Source of the DNA: an uncultured bacterium
GTDB taxonomy: Bacteria; Bacteroidota; Ignavibacteria; Kapaibacteriales; UBA4661
Assembly: GCA_937899715.1 (NCBI GenBank)
Contig: CALCNX010000084.1
Span: forward strand, 283,222-347,221
DNA length: 64,000 nucleotides
Reading direction: 5' to 3'
The position numbers and the translations under genes are program-made. The notes under the pieces were generated by a model. It worked only from the letters and a program-made list of their open reading frames with translations, did no database searches and was not told the origin of the DNA. Positions 18,569-27,606 of this stretch are shown one piece after another; position 1 is the first letter of the stretch, and every line of letters starts with the position of its first letter.

Positions 18569-18630
18569 ACGGGAGACCGTAAAGGCGAAACTTTCAGTAC
18601 GCAACCGCCAACGCGAGCAGAGCAACCCAA

Positions 18631-18667
18631 AAAGCGGATATATAGGCATTTCCTACATATCCGCTTT
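18631..18667. terminator. Bidirectional hairpin between rnz and the YbdK-like gene
   Basis: AAAGCGGATAT (18631-18641) pairs with ATATCCGCTTT (18657-18667), and the inner TAGG/CCTA extends the stem. It lies between two converging genes, with A-rich and T-rich flanks on the two sides. Confidence 0.7.
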
Positions 18668-18712
18668 ATCTATATTCTACCAGTATCTGACGGTCTGAGT
18701 GCCAAAGACATA

Positions 18713-19951
18713 TCAATTTGTCATTGTGAGAGATGTTGCTTTTTCAGCAAGCGTTTCTGCCGACGGCGGGCGCAATTCCTCAATAAATCCCGCTACATCG
18801 TCGGTCAAACCCACACACGTTTCTTTATTGATGTATTCTACAACGGCTTCCAGACTGCCGGTTTCCTCGAAAACACGGAGCTGGCGGTCAGCACCGGTGC
18901 CATTTTCAAGAATAGTATGGATGTAGTTGATTTCATTCCGCGAACCCAAATCGTCAACAACATCATCCACAAAGTAAAGCAATTCGTGAATAAGTTGGCG
19001 CGTGGGCACTTCGCGTTGCTTGCCGAAATCAATGAGTTTGCCGTCCAGACCATAGCGCACGGCACGCCACTTGTTCTCCATCAGCAAGGCACGATGATAG
19101 AGACGGAAGCTGAGATTTTTGGAGTACAGTTTGTAGAGTTTGGCAACAATTGCCTGAACGAGTGCCGCAATAGCAATAGTCTCATCAATGCGCATCGGAA
19201 GGTCGGAAATCCGCACCTCCAGCGTTGGGAAATTCGGGTGTGGACGAATATCCCACCATATTTTTTTGGGATTGTCGATACAGCCAGTGCGAATAAGCAA
19301 ATCCACATAGTTTTGATATTCGCCCCAGCTATTGTAGTAATCCGGTAAATTCGTTCGCGGGAAACGTTCAAATACTTTGGAACGGTACGATTTCAAACCT
19401 GTATTGATGCCTGTCCAGAAGGGCGAGTTGGTGGTGAGCGCCAGAATGTGCGGAAGTAAATAGCGAATTTCGTTCATAATCTGAATTTGCAATTCACGAT
19501 TTTCTATGCCGATATGAATGTGCATACCAAAGATAAGGAGCGAACGTGCGAGCAGTTGCATATCTTCCACCAAAACTTTATAGCGCTCGTCGGGAAAAAT
19601 TTCTTGGTCTTTCCAATGCGAAAATGGATGCGTACTTGCTGCGCCGAGCAGAAGTCCGTTTTGCTTGGCGATAGAATTGACAATAGAACGAATTTTTGTT
19701 ACCTCTGACCGCGCTTGTTGAATATCTTTGCAAACGCCAGTACCAATTTCCAGCATAGAACCAATCATCTCCGGCTTTATATGCTCGTGCAGCACCAATT
19801 TGCCTTTCGAGAGCAACTCAAGGTCAATGTGCGATTTAAGTTCATACGTCTTGGGGTCAAGAACCATGTACTCTTCTTCGATGCCGAGAGAGAAAGCAGG
19901 CTTTTCAGAGTCGCCGACTATCTTGCGGGCGGGTGTATCTGTCGGGGTCAT
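18713..19951 (-). CDS. Carboxylate-amine ligase, glutamate-cysteine ligase 2 (YbdK) family
   Basis: 412 residues from the ATG at 19951. The frame stays open 39 codons upstream, but that extension is His/Cys-rich and unlike the family, whose conserved part starts at FSLGIEEEYMVLDPKTYEL. Other family signatures are HEHIKPEMIGSMLEIGTG, GMHIHIGIENRE, LTTNSPFWTG and DIRPHPNFPTLEVRISDLP, which form the ATP-grasp-like glutamine-synthetase fold. Members have weak glutamate-cysteine ligase activity or act on other carboxylates; the natural substrate is often unknown. Divergent from the peroxiredoxin gene, so a thiol-stress link is possible but only inferred. Confidence 0.9.
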   Translation of the reverse strand: MTPTDTPARKIVGDSEKPAFSLGIEEEYMVLDPKTYELKSHIDLELLSKGKLVLHEHIKPEMIGSMLEIGTGVCKDIQQARSEVTKIRSIVNSIAKQNGLLLGAASTHPFSHWKDQEIFPDERYKVLVEDMQLLARSLLIFGMHIHIGIENRELQIQIMNEIRYLLPHILALTTNSPFWTGINTGLKSYRSKVFERFPRTNLPDYYNSWGEYQNYVDLLIRTGCIDNPKKIWWDIRPHPNFPTLEVRISDLPMRIDETIAIAALVQAIVAKLYKLYSKNLSFRLYHRALLMENKWRAVRYGLDGKLIDFGKQREVPTRQLIHELLYFVDDVVDDLGSRNEINYIHTILENGTGADRQLRVFEETGSLEAVVEYINKETCVGLTDDVAGFIEELRPPSAETLAEKATSLTMTN

Positions 19952-20172
19952 AGGCTTGAGAGAAGAAAAAAAGTAAGAAATTGTTAGTTGAAGGTCGTTT
20001 TTGGTGCATAGTTGCAAAGGCGATTTACCATGAACAGCACAATGAGTATGTGTTGAATGTGTGTTCATTTTTTTATGTTCTCCTAAGAATAGGAAATTAT
20101 TTTGCTATTGTCAAGTCTTTTCGTTTCTTTTTTGTTGTCTTTGCTCAGAATAGTGCATTTTGGAGGTTATCC

Positions 20173-20204
20173 TTTGTTCATGTCTCTAATAAAATCTAGT
20201 TTTG
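20173..20204 (+). promoter_or_regulatory. Bacteroidota-type promoter for the peroxiredoxin gene
   Basis: TTTG (20173-20176), a 20-bp spacer, then TAGTTTTG (20197-20204) fits the -33 TTTG / -7 TAnnTTTG consensus of the primary sigma factor in Bacteroidota. The start codon is about 100 bp downstream. The rest of the 357-bp gap 19952-20308 shows no gene. Confidence 0.6.
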
Positions 20205-20308
20205 TACGTTCATTGAGAAGTGTTCAGAGAGAACCCTATGGAAAAATCCATGCTGGAAAATCCATATACCTTTTTTCAATCCATAATATACGTCGAAAGG
20301 ATACGACT

Positions 20309-20797
20309 ATGCCTATAACGGTTGGTCAAAACGCACCAGATTTCGCTCTCAAGACCAAGACACCCGAAGGTGCGGCAACGATAACATTGAGCGATTACAA
20401 AGGTAAAAACGTTGTGCTGCTTTTCTTCCCAATGGCATTTACAGGAGTTTGTACCAATGAACTCTGCTCGGTAAGCGGCGGACTGGAACTTTATTCTTCG
20501 CTGAACGCACAGGTATTTGGCGTTAGCGTTGACAGCCCCTTTACGCTGGAAGTCTTCGCACAAAAAAACAACATTGCCTTCCCGCTTCTTTCCGATTTCA
20601 ACAAAGAAGTATCGAAGAGTTATGGCGCTTTGTACGGCACGTTTGTTCCGGGCGTATGGGATTTGCAGGGCGTTTCCAAGCGTTCCGCTTTTGTGATTGA
20701 CAAAGAGGGTGTTGTGCAATACGCAGAAGTGCTGGATAATGCGGGCGAGTTACCTAATTTCTCGAAAATCGAAGAAACGCTCAAATCCTTGAATTAA
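20309..20797 (+). CDS. Peroxiredoxin (AhpC/TSA, BCP/PrxQ-AhpE type)
   Basis: 162 residues from the ATG at 20309, chosen over upstream in-frame starts because a Shine-Dalgarno-like GAAAGG lies 9 nt before it and the conserved fold starts at ITVGQNAPDF. The peroxidatic Cys48 sits in FTGVCTNELC (P-x3-T-x2-C motif), and Cys53 five residues later could be the resolving Cys as in BCP/PrxQ enzymes. The thioredoxin fold continues through VFGVSVDSPFTLEVFA, FPLLSDFNKEVSKSYG and RSAFVIDKEGVV. It reduces hydrogen peroxide and organic peroxides in the cytoplasm. It has its own promoter and terminator, so it is probably monocistronic. Confidence 0.94.
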   Translation: MPITVGQNAPDFALKTKTPEGAATITLSDYKGKNVVLLFFPMAFTGVCTNELCSVSGGLELYSSLNAQVFGVSVDSPFTLEVFAQKNNIAFPLLSDFNKEVSKSYGALYGTFVPGVWDLQGVSKRSAFVIDKEGVVQYAEVLDNAGELPNFSKIEETLKSLN

Positions 20798-20830
20798 AAG
20801 CGTTTCTGCCTACATATATTAGACATTTGC

Positions 20831-20869
20831 AAGCGATAGCACCACTCCACAGGGCGCTATCGCTTTTTG
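20831..20869 (+). terminator. Rho-independent terminator after the peroxiredoxin gene
   Basis: AAGCGATAGC (20831-20840) pairs with GCTATCGCTT (20856-20865), followed by a T-rich run (TTTGTTTT). Confidence 0.85.
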
Positions 20870-20912
20870 TTTTCAGCAAAAATTACAATCTGAAGTTACA
20901 CTTTGTCAAGCG

Positions 20913-21057
20913 ATTCCCCTCTTTGGAACAAAGAGGGGTGTACGAGCGGCAGCGAGGACGGGGTATTGCTTCGTGCATTGCCGCCGCTTCCGTGCCGGAC
21001 TACCCCGTCAGTCTTCGCTTCGCTGGACTGCCACCCCTTCACACAGTGAAGGGGAAT
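20913..21057. repeat. Dyad-symmetric intergenic element with two terminal hairpins (about 145 bp)
   Basis: The left end forms CCCCTCTTT/AAAGAGGGG (20916-20938) and the right end CCCCTTCAC/GTGAAGGGG (21034-21054). The flanks ATTCCCC (20913) and GGGGAAT (21051-21057) are inverted, as are the inner GACGGGGTA (20957-20965) and TACCCCGTC (21001-21009). The two halves are therefore inverted copies of one unit, as in REP doublets/REPINs or small MITEs. It is non-coding and fills most of the 321-bp gap 20798-21118. Confidence 0.75.
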
Positions 21058-21118
21058 TTCAGAAAGCGCAACTTCAATTACAATCTCCCAAATTCAAGTC
21101 TCAGCAAGAACTGAAATC

Positions 21119-22042
21119 TCAACGATTATTGAAATACGTGTTCTCCATAAAGTCGTTCGCAAATTCTTCCTGCACTTTGATTTCTTGCGGTTTTTCTGAT
21201 GTATTCGCTGTTCCATCAGCGTGAATACTTGCCAGAAACGCCTGTGCTCGTTTGCTGTCGCGGTCTTTGGCGGCTATTTGTGCTTTGATGTTGTTGCATT
21301 CGCTCTCTATCCACGTGAGACTTTTCATCAGTTCACGCAAGGTATAGGGCGGGTTATTGACTATTTCCCGTAAACGGCGCTCCTCATTGCGGAGGCGGCT
21401 TTCGAGGCGAAGAATCTCTCCCTCCAAATATTCTTGCGCTGACGGCACATTGGCAAAGGGCGTGTTTGCGAAGGCATCGTCTTCTTCCGCCTCGCAGACC
21501 ATATCATGGATTGTTTGCAACTCCCGCATATTCCGGCTTTGGTATGCCTCCTGCGCAGACTGCCAGTATTTTTCAAACGTGGCGGATTCCGTAGAAGCGT
21601 CAGGGTGTAATTTTTTGACGATTGACCGATAAATGCTTGCAAACTCGCTCTCGTTGTGCTTCTCCATACGCTTATTTGCTACTTCTTCACGTTCTTCGTC
21701 GGTCATATCGAAGGTCTCGCGCAGATGCTTTTTTACGCGCTCAAATTCGCGGTCAACCATTGTATTGACGACCTCTATCATCTTCGGCGTGAGCTTTTCT
21801 CCCCTTGAGAGCTTGATATAAAAAAGTTCTTCGCGGCGTGTTAGTTCTGCGGTTTCCAGCGTTTTTTTTTGTAATGCAACCTCAAGCCTACGAAAATGAC
21901 GGTCGTACTCGTTCACAAGGTCAGGCAGAACATGGTCTTTGAGGTGCTGCAATTCACCCACGACCTCCGTGAGCCGCCGGAGCAAATCTTTGCGCTGCTC
22001 ACGGAGCTTGGTAATGTGCGGATGGGAGAGAATTGCGTTCAT
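21119..22042 (-). CDS. Coiled-coil protein with a J-domain-like segment
   Basis: 307 residues, highly charged with long helices at both ends (about 1-125 and 210-270). In the middle, IYRSIVKKLHPD (HPD at 146-148) followed by FEKYWQSAQEAYQSRNMREL resembles helix II, the HPD loop and helix III of a DnaJ J-domain, the part that stimulates Hsp70 ATPase. No zinc finger or C-terminal substrate domain is present, and no signal peptide, so it should be cytoplasmic. It starts 34 bp downstream of the S41 peptidase gene on the same strand. Function unknown; a co-chaperone role is inference. Confidence 0.65.
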   Translation of the reverse strand: MNAILSHPHITKLREQRKDLLRRLTEVVGELQHLKDHVLPDLVNEYDRHFRRLEVALQKKTLETAELTRREELFYIKLSRGEKLTPKMIEVVNTMVDREFERVKKHLRETFDMTDEEREEVANKRMEKHNESEFASIYRSIVKKLHPDASTESATFEKYWQSAQEAYQSRNMRELQTIHDMVCEAEEDDAFANTPFANVPSAQEYLEGEILRLESRLRNEERRLREIVNNPPYTLRELMKSLTWIESECNNIKAQIAAKDRDSKRAQAFLASIHADGTANTSEKPQEIKVQEEFANDFMENTYFNNR

Positions 22043-22075
22043 CGGGATTGCTTCGGAAAATAGAGTTGATCATTA

Positions 22076-24499
22076 TCAAGGTAGAAGCAACAGCGCTTTT
22101 TCCAGTACCTCATCTCGCCCCCCGCGTACACCCTGCAATGTCCGCGAGGCAGGATGCGTGGGCTGCACCCCTATACCATGAAGTTTTGAGCCGTCGTGCT
22201 TCAGCACCTTCATTCCTGTCCAGCGTATTTTATTTCCGCCCGGGAGATACAGCATATTCACATTGCCATCTGCTCCTGCCGTAGCCTCACCGACAATTTT
22301 GCCCAATTTGTAATGCTCGACTATGCTCATAATATCTTCTGCCTGTGAGATTGCTCCGCCACCCGTCAAAAATACACATTTTCCTTTCCATCGGGGCAAT
22401 TTTGGCTGCACACGCCAGCGTCCGCTTGTGTCGTAACCCTGCACGTTCTCGTGGTCGGGATAGATAATTTGCGGAACGAGATAACGAGGTGATAATAATG
22501 CTGAACCCGTTACGTAGCCTAAAATTTCTGCATTCCTGTCTTTGGGATAACCTCGCATATCGAACACAATTCCTTTTGCTTGAGCAAATTCGTTTGCTTT
22601 TGCCTCAATCTCAGCAACAGAAACCTGCGCTAAATCAATGTACCAAACGGTGTCTTTTTCTTCGGAGCCGCTTATTCGCTGTATTGCAGTGTGTTCGTAG
22701 AGATTAACCTCTAATTCCGATTTACGTTCTACAACAAAAGAAAGTGTGTCGCTACCTCGCGCCAGACTCACACGTGCCTTATTTGATTCTGCCATTGTCA
22801 ATCTGTGTGCTGCCTCGGCACGCTTGTATTGTACAGAACCTGAAACAAGGGCTTCTTCCCCAGCAAGCAGTATTGGTGCCGATTTGTCATCCACCGACAG
22901 AAGAATATCGCCCTGCTGTAATCTCTTATCTTCTGAGGCGACCACAACGGGCTTTCCTTCAACATTTTCGATGAGAGCCGGTACGATACGGTGGGGTACA
23001 GCACGATAATATTCTGCATGACCATCCTTTAAGCCAACCAGCATTTTGTGCATGATTCGTTCAAACTCCTCTGCCGATTGGCATTGAAGCGTTGACTGGA
23101 GTGTGACGGTAAGCGTAGAGTCCCAATTCGTCGGTACATCATCGAAATATGGGTAGAAATGCTGAAGAACATTCCATGCCATAATAACGTTGGCAAGCCG
23201 GATTGCGTCTTTGTTGTACGGTTTTTCAGTAATAACTATATTTTTCAGAGAATCTTTCAAAAGCGACCTAAAAGCTGCTGTGCTGGTAGTTGTCGAGCCA
23301 AACAATATTTTTCCGTCTGTCAGCAGTGTGAGCGGTAAAGCACATTCTATACCGCCTCCAAGATTTTTGCGAAGAATTTCTCCGTCAAAGGGTTTGGCAT
23401 CAAAAAGCTCTTCTTTCTGAAAACTCTCACTATCTTCTAAACGCAAACAATATTTTCCTTGATAAGGATTGACGGTATCTGAACGCACAATATAATTTTT
23501 AGGTTTTCTAAATTGCCAATGTGGAAATGGTGTATTCCACAACTCTGTTCCGCGCACCGTATTGACGATAACGGGAGCGGTATTATTCTCACGCATTTGC
23601 TCAAAACCGCCATTTTCCAGAGGGACTTCCGTCCAAGGACCAATCTTTTTTTCCGCTTTCCAAAGCCGTGCATTATCCAGCCATATTCTGCCTTTGCCGG
23701 AAAAGACTGCCCACAACAAGAGTTCGATGGTATGCTCTTTGGCAAAGCCGGAAATTTCATACTCTCTCCATTCTTTCGATATAATTTTTTCAGCATCCTG
23801 CGTTGAAACACCCCAGTCACCGCCACCTAAAAAATATGCTTCAAGACCGATGATTGCGCCATTTTCAGGGTTTTGAATGTCTGTACGAATAGCGACAGAA
23901 AACCGCAAATGATAAAATTTACCCTGAATTGCTTGTATTGTCGGGCTTGTGGATGAAGTAATGTAATGAAAGACTACTCCATACTTGATTTCGGAACGCT
24001 CCGGGCTATTAACAGATACACTGCGATATGGCGTATTTACACCATACAAATCTTGCACACCAAGCCCCACGCCTTTATGCTGCCATGCCACGTTTTTCCA
24101 TGAGGCGTTACTTTGTAGAGCAGGTCTTGGAGGCAACTTTAAGCCTCGTTCGTAAATTTGTAATGTTGGTGCTATCGGTAAAAAGAGTTCCTCCAAAACA
24201 GTCTTGAGTTCTTTTGTGTTTTGCGCACTCTTAACTTTTGCTGCACCATAGACGGCAAATTTATCCCACGGCAGCCGCATGGCTTCATCGCTGGGATGAA
24301 AATAGCGCACATAACCGTACAACTTCGTGAAGGCGCGGAAGTTTGTTATGATTTGCGTTTGAGCAGATGGAGCATCGGATGATACAATGGAAACCGAGGC
24401 ATTTTTGCGCAAAGATTTCTTCTGCGCAAAAAGACTCGGCGCTGTGCCAAGCGCCAGTGCAAGAAGCCATGAGACCGAAAGGAGAATGATTCGATTCAT
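22076..24499 (-). CDS. Secreted S41-family peptidase-like protein
   Basis: 807 residues with a signal peptide (LSVSWLLALALGTAPSLFAQ). The N-terminal half (about 40-400) includes a carbohydrate-binding-like beta domain (WREYEISGFAKEHTIELLLWAVF). From about 430 come the tail-specific-protease parts: ANVIMAWNVLQHFYPYFD, MLVGLKDGHAEYYR, a PDZ-like stretch (GDILLSVDDKSA), KGIVFDMRGYP, and TGGGAISQAEDIMSI, where the Ser is the likely nucleophile in the usual SxxE-type position. GEATAGADGN follows. It should act in the periplasm or at the surface. Homology firm, catalytic assignment moderate. Confidence 0.85.
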   Translation of the reverse strand: MNRIILLSVSWLLALALGTAPSLFAQKKSLRKNASVSIVSSDAPSAQTQIITNFRAFTKLYGYVRYFHPSDEAMRLPWDKFAVYGAAKVKSAQNTKELKTVLEELFLPIAPTLQIYERGLKLPPRPALQSNASWKNVAWQHKGVGLGVQDLYGVNTPYRSVSVNSPERSEIKYGVVFHYITSSTSPTIQAIQGKFYHLRFSVAIRTDIQNPENGAIIGLEAYFLGGGDWGVSTQDAEKIISKEWREYEISGFAKEHTIELLLWAVFSGKGRIWLDNARLWKAEKKIGPWTEVPLENGGFEQMRENNTAPVIVNTVRGTELWNTPFPHWQFRKPKNYIVRSDTVNPYQGKYCLRLEDSESFQKEELFDAKPFDGEILRKNLGGGIECALPLTLLTDGKILFGSTTTSTAAFRSLLKDSLKNIVITEKPYNKDAIRLANVIMAWNVLQHFYPYFDDVPTNWDSTLTVTLQSTLQCQSAEEFERIMHKMLVGLKDGHAEYYRAVPHRIVPALIENVEGKPVVVASEDKRLQQGDILLSVDDKSAPILLAGEEALVSGSVQYKRAEAAHRLTMAESNKARVSLARGSDTLSFVVERKSELEVNLYEHTAIQRISGSEEKDTVWYIDLAQVSVAEIEAKANEFAQAKGIVFDMRGYPKDRNAEILGYVTGSALLSPRYLVPQIIYPDHENVQGYDTSGRWRVQPKLPRWKGKCVFLTGGGAISQAEDIMSIVEHYKLGKIVGEATAGADGNVNMLYLPGGNKIRWTGMKVLKHDGSKLHGIGVQPTHPASRTLQGVRGGRDEVLEKALLLLP

Positions 24500-24527
24500 A
24501 TCGGATTACGACAACGTTGAAGTATGC

Positions 24528-26039
24528 TTAAAATGGCGCATCATCATTCATCAATTTCGCTGCATTAAAGTCCGAAATACTGGTGTTGTAATCCGGCGGG
24601 GCATCGTGACCAAAGGCGAGGTTTTCAAATCGGGTGTACTCTTTCACATATGCAAGGCGCACAGAACCGACGGGACCGTTCCTCTGCTTGCCGATAATGA
24701 GTTCGGCTGCGCCTTCAGTCGGAGCACCGTCTTCTTCAAAGGTCGCAATGCCGTAGTATTCGGGGCGGTGAACAAACATCACCACGTCCGCGTCCTGCTC
24801 CAGCGAACCCGATTCGCGCAAGTCCGAAAGCATCGGGCGCTTATCACTACGCCCCTCCAAACCACGATTCAGCTGCGCCAAAGCAACCACAGGAATATTC
24901 AATTCCTTCGCAATCTGCTTCAATGAACGCGAAATGATAGAAATTTCCCGCTCACGGCTGTCGCCTTTGTTCAGCGCGGCGTGCATAAGCTGAAGGTAGT
25001 CTATCATCACTAGCCCGATATTCTGTTCGGTCTTCAAGCGTCGGCACTTTGCACGAAGTTCCATTACCGACAGCGCAGGACTGTCGTCAATAAAAATAGG
25101 TGCTTTTGCCAAACGTCCCATCTGCGTGGCGAGGCGGGGCAGGTCATCGGGCTTAATATTGCCCGTAAGAAGTTTGTGTGTGCTCACACGTGCTTCCGCA
25201 CTCAGAAGGCGCATGGTGAGCTGCTCCTTCGCCATCTCAATGGAGAAAAATGCGACCGGCACATTGCTTTCCATGGCGACGTTCCGAGCTATTGACAATG
25301 CGACCGCGGTTTTTCCCATAGACGGCCTCGCCGCAATGATGATAAAATCGGACTTGCGGAAGCCACCCAGCATATCGTCTAGTTTGGTATAGCCAGTATT
25401 GACGCTGCTGTCATTTTTCTCACCGTTGACCATGCCCGCAATCGTCGCAAAGGTATCCTTAGCGAGCTTGTTCATACCGATATAACTTTTGCTAAGGCGT
25501 TTTTCGGCAATGCGGAAAATCTCGCTTTCTGCTTTGTCAATCTCTTCCAAAGCGTCCGTGGCGGGGTCATAAGCACGGGCAAGAACTTCCGATGCAGCAC
25601 CGATAAGCTGGCGCTTAAGCGCGTGCTCCTGAACGATGCGAATATAATTGTCCACATTAGCAGCAGTCGGGGTTCCGGCATTGATTTGGATAAGCGTGTA
25701 CGTCCCGCCAATCGCCTCCAGCATACTCCGCCTACGTAACTCCTCGCCCAGCGACACAAGGTCAATCGTGACATTACGCTCCGACATCGAAAGCATGACC
25801 TCAAAAATCTTACGGTTTGCTTCTTTGTAAAAAGACTCCGCTTCCAAGACTTCCGTTGCTTTGGAGAGTGCATTGCGGTCGAGCATAATAGCGCCCAGCA
25901 CTGCTGCTTCGGCATCAGCAGAGTGAGGCGGCACTTTGTCGCCAATAGCCGCGAGCTGGAGAACATTGCTGCTGGAACGTGAACGGTTGTCCGTCAGTTT
26001 CGAGACAATGATTTCTCCATCACGGCGTGTTTCTTCCAT
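24528..26039 (-). CDS. dnaB: Replicative DNA helicase
   Basis: 503 residues from the ATG at 26039; a GTG four codons upstream also fits. The N-terminal DnaB domain (VPPHSADAEAAVLGAIMLD) is followed by the RecA-like helicase core: Walker A ARPSMGKTA (about residues 240-248), FFSIEMAKEQL, Walker B GLVMIDYLQLM, and ALAQLNRGLEGRSDKRP with SDLRESGSLEQDADVV. It is the hexameric fork helicase, loaded at the origin by DnaA and a loader. It is complete, with no intein. Upstream lies the region with five DnaA-box-like sites. Confidence 0.97.
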   Translation of the reverse strand: MEETRRDGEIIVSKLTDNRSRSSSNVLQLAAIGDKVPPHSADAEAAVLGAIMLDRNALSKATEVLEAESFYKEANRKIFEVMLSMSERNVTIDLVSLGEELRRRSMLEAIGGTYTLIQINAGTPTAANVDNYIRIVQEHALKRQLIGAASEVLARAYDPATDALEEIDKAESEIFRIAEKRLSKSYIGMNKLAKDTFATIAGMVNGEKNDSSVNTGYTKLDDMLGGFRKSDFIIIAARPSMGKTAVALSIARNVAMESNVPVAFFSIEMAKEQLTMRLLSAEARVSTHKLLTGNIKPDDLPRLATQMGRLAKAPIFIDDSPALSVMELRAKCRRLKTEQNIGLVMIDYLQLMHAALNKGDSREREISIISRSLKQIAKELNIPVVALAQLNRGLEGRSDKRPMLSDLRESGSLEQDADVVMFVHRPEYYGIATFEEDGAPTEGAAELIIGKQRNGPVGSVRLAYVKEYTRFENLAFGHDAPPDYNTSISDFNAAKLMNDDAPF

Positions 26040-26267
26040 GAAATTTGCCACGATGATAAGCAGTTAATAGTAATTGAGTAAGCCAGTTCTCTAGGGTTTC
26101 TGTCATCCGATGCAGCAAGAATCACGCCAGACAAGTCGGCGTATGTACACAGCGAGGTTGTGCAATTTCAGAATGTACAGACTACAATATGTCGAAAAAA
26201 TTCCTATCAGGGGTGCTGTGCAGTATAAATTTCTTTGCACCGACTTCCAACATTTCTTGTACAAAAA

Positions 26268-26351
26268 TGTGGAAAATCTGTGGGAAATCCGCCACTTTTC
26301 CACAGAACTTTCCACATCAATTTTGTTTTCCGAATACTGTTTTGTGGAAAA
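26268..26351. promoter_or_regulatory. Cluster of five DnaA-box-like 9-mers between dnaB and prfA
   Basis: TGTGGAAAA (26268-26276), TGTGGGAAA (26279-26287), TTTTCCACA (26296-26304), CTTTCCACA (26308-26316) and TGTGGAAAA (26343-26351) lie within 84 bp, in both orientations. Three differ from the classic box TTATCCACA (or its complement) by one base and two by two. The surrounding 398-bp gap (26052-26449) is AT-rich, contains no gene and separates divergent dnaB and prfA. It could be a DnaA-controlled promoter region or part of an origin; sequence alone does not decide. Confidence 0.55.
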
Positions 26352-26449
26352 GAGCACCATTATACTGCGTTTTTCCCTGAAAAGTCGTAAGTTTACGGCT
26401 TACGATAACAACGCTATTATCTCATCCAACCGACGAAACCGCCTACACG

Positions 26450-27529
26450 ATGGAAGAAAAACTTGTTGCAATCATTGCCCGTTTTGGTGAAATCACAAAC
26501 CTACTCGCTGCGCCGGATATTCTCAACGATTACAAGCGCTTTAGCGAACTTTCCCGCGAGCACAAACGCCTCGAAAGTATAGTCAAAGTAGCTGAGGAGT
26601 ATCTCACGGTGAGCAAAAACCTACGCGAGAACAAAGAAATCCTTTCCACGCCCGGTATGGATGCGGAACTGAAGGAACTTGCCGCCTCCGAACTGGACGA
26701 CCTCGCCCAAACCAAAGAGCAGATGGAAGCGGACTTGCAAGTGCTTCTTCTCCCACGCGACCCCAATGATGACAAAAACTGCATCGTCGAAATCCGCGCT
26801 GGTACGGGCGGCGATGAAGCAGGTATTTTTGCCGGAGACCTTTTCCGAATGTACCAACGTTTTGCCGACAAAAAAGGCTGGCAAACAGAGGTCATTGATT
26901 TCAATGAAAGCGAGCGCGGGGGGTACAAAGAAATTGTATTTTCATTAGCCGGCGAAGAAGCGTTTGGTATGATGAAGTACGAAAGCGGTGTTCACCGTGT
27001 GCAGCGCGTCCCAGAGACCGAGGCGAGCGGTCGTATTCACACATCGGCAGCAACGGTTGCTATTTTGCCGGAAGTGGATGATGTCGAAGTTCACATCAAC
27101 GAAAATGACCTGCGCATTGATATTTTTCGCTCGGGCGGCAAAGGCGGGCAGAACGTGAACAAAGTGGAAACGGCAGTGCGTATGGTGCACTTGCCAACGG
27201 GTATTGTGGTTCAGTGCCAAGAAGAGCGCTCGCAGCTCAAGAACCGCCAAAAAGCAATGAAAGTTTTACGGGCACGGCTCTACGAATTTGAACTGGAAAA
27301 GCAGCAATCGGAGCTTTCTTCCTCGCGCAAAGATATGGTCAAAAGCGGCGACCGTTCGGATAAAATCCGCACCTATAACTATCCGCAGAATCGTCTAACA
27401 GACCACCGCTTGGAAGGTGATGCAAAAAATTATGCTTTGCAAGAAGTGGTTAATGGCGAGATAGAGCCTGTCATACGGCAGTTGCAAATTGCAGAACGGG
27501 CAGAACTTCTGAAGGCGGGAGCAATGTAA
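26450..27529 (+). CDS. prfA: Peptide chain release factor 1
   Basis: 359 residues. It recognises UAA and UAG and triggers peptide release. Domain 2 carries the PxT-type tripeptide (PET in RVQRVPETEASGRIHTS) where RF2 would have SPF. The GGQ motif is at residues 232-234 (SGGKGGQNVNKV), the site methylated by PrmC. GTGGDEAGIFAGDLFRMY and RSDKIRTYNYPQNRLTDHR are the other family blocks. Length is normal. No prmC is adjacent. It diverges from dnaB. Confidence 0.97.
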   Translation: MEEKLVAIIARFGEITNLLAAPDILNDYKRFSELSREHKRLESIVKVAEEYLTVSKNLRENKEILSTPGMDAELKELAASELDDLAQTKEQMEADLQVLLLPRDPNDDKNCIVEIRAGTGGDEAGIFAGDLFRMYQRFADKKGWQTEVIDFNESERGGYKEIVFSLAGEEAFGMMKYESGVHRVQRVPETEASGRIHTSAATVAILPEVDDVEVHINENDLRIDIFRSGGKGGQNVNKVETAVRMVHLPTGIVVQCQEERSQLKNRQKAMKVLRARLYEFELEKQQSELSSSRKDMVKSGDRSDKIRTYNYPQNRLTDHRLEGDAKNYALQEVVNGEIEPVIRQLQIAERAELLKAGAM

Positions 27530-27606
27530 CGTTGGAAGAGACTCTTTTTTAATGCAGATTACGGCAGCATTTCATCGAAGCAATACCGCAAACGCCACAC
27601 AATGAC

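Noticed and set aside
19952..20068. N-terminal extension of the YbdK-like protein
   Set aside because: The 39 extra codons are His/Cys/Thr-rich and lie outside the conserved family, so the ATG at 19951 was preferred.
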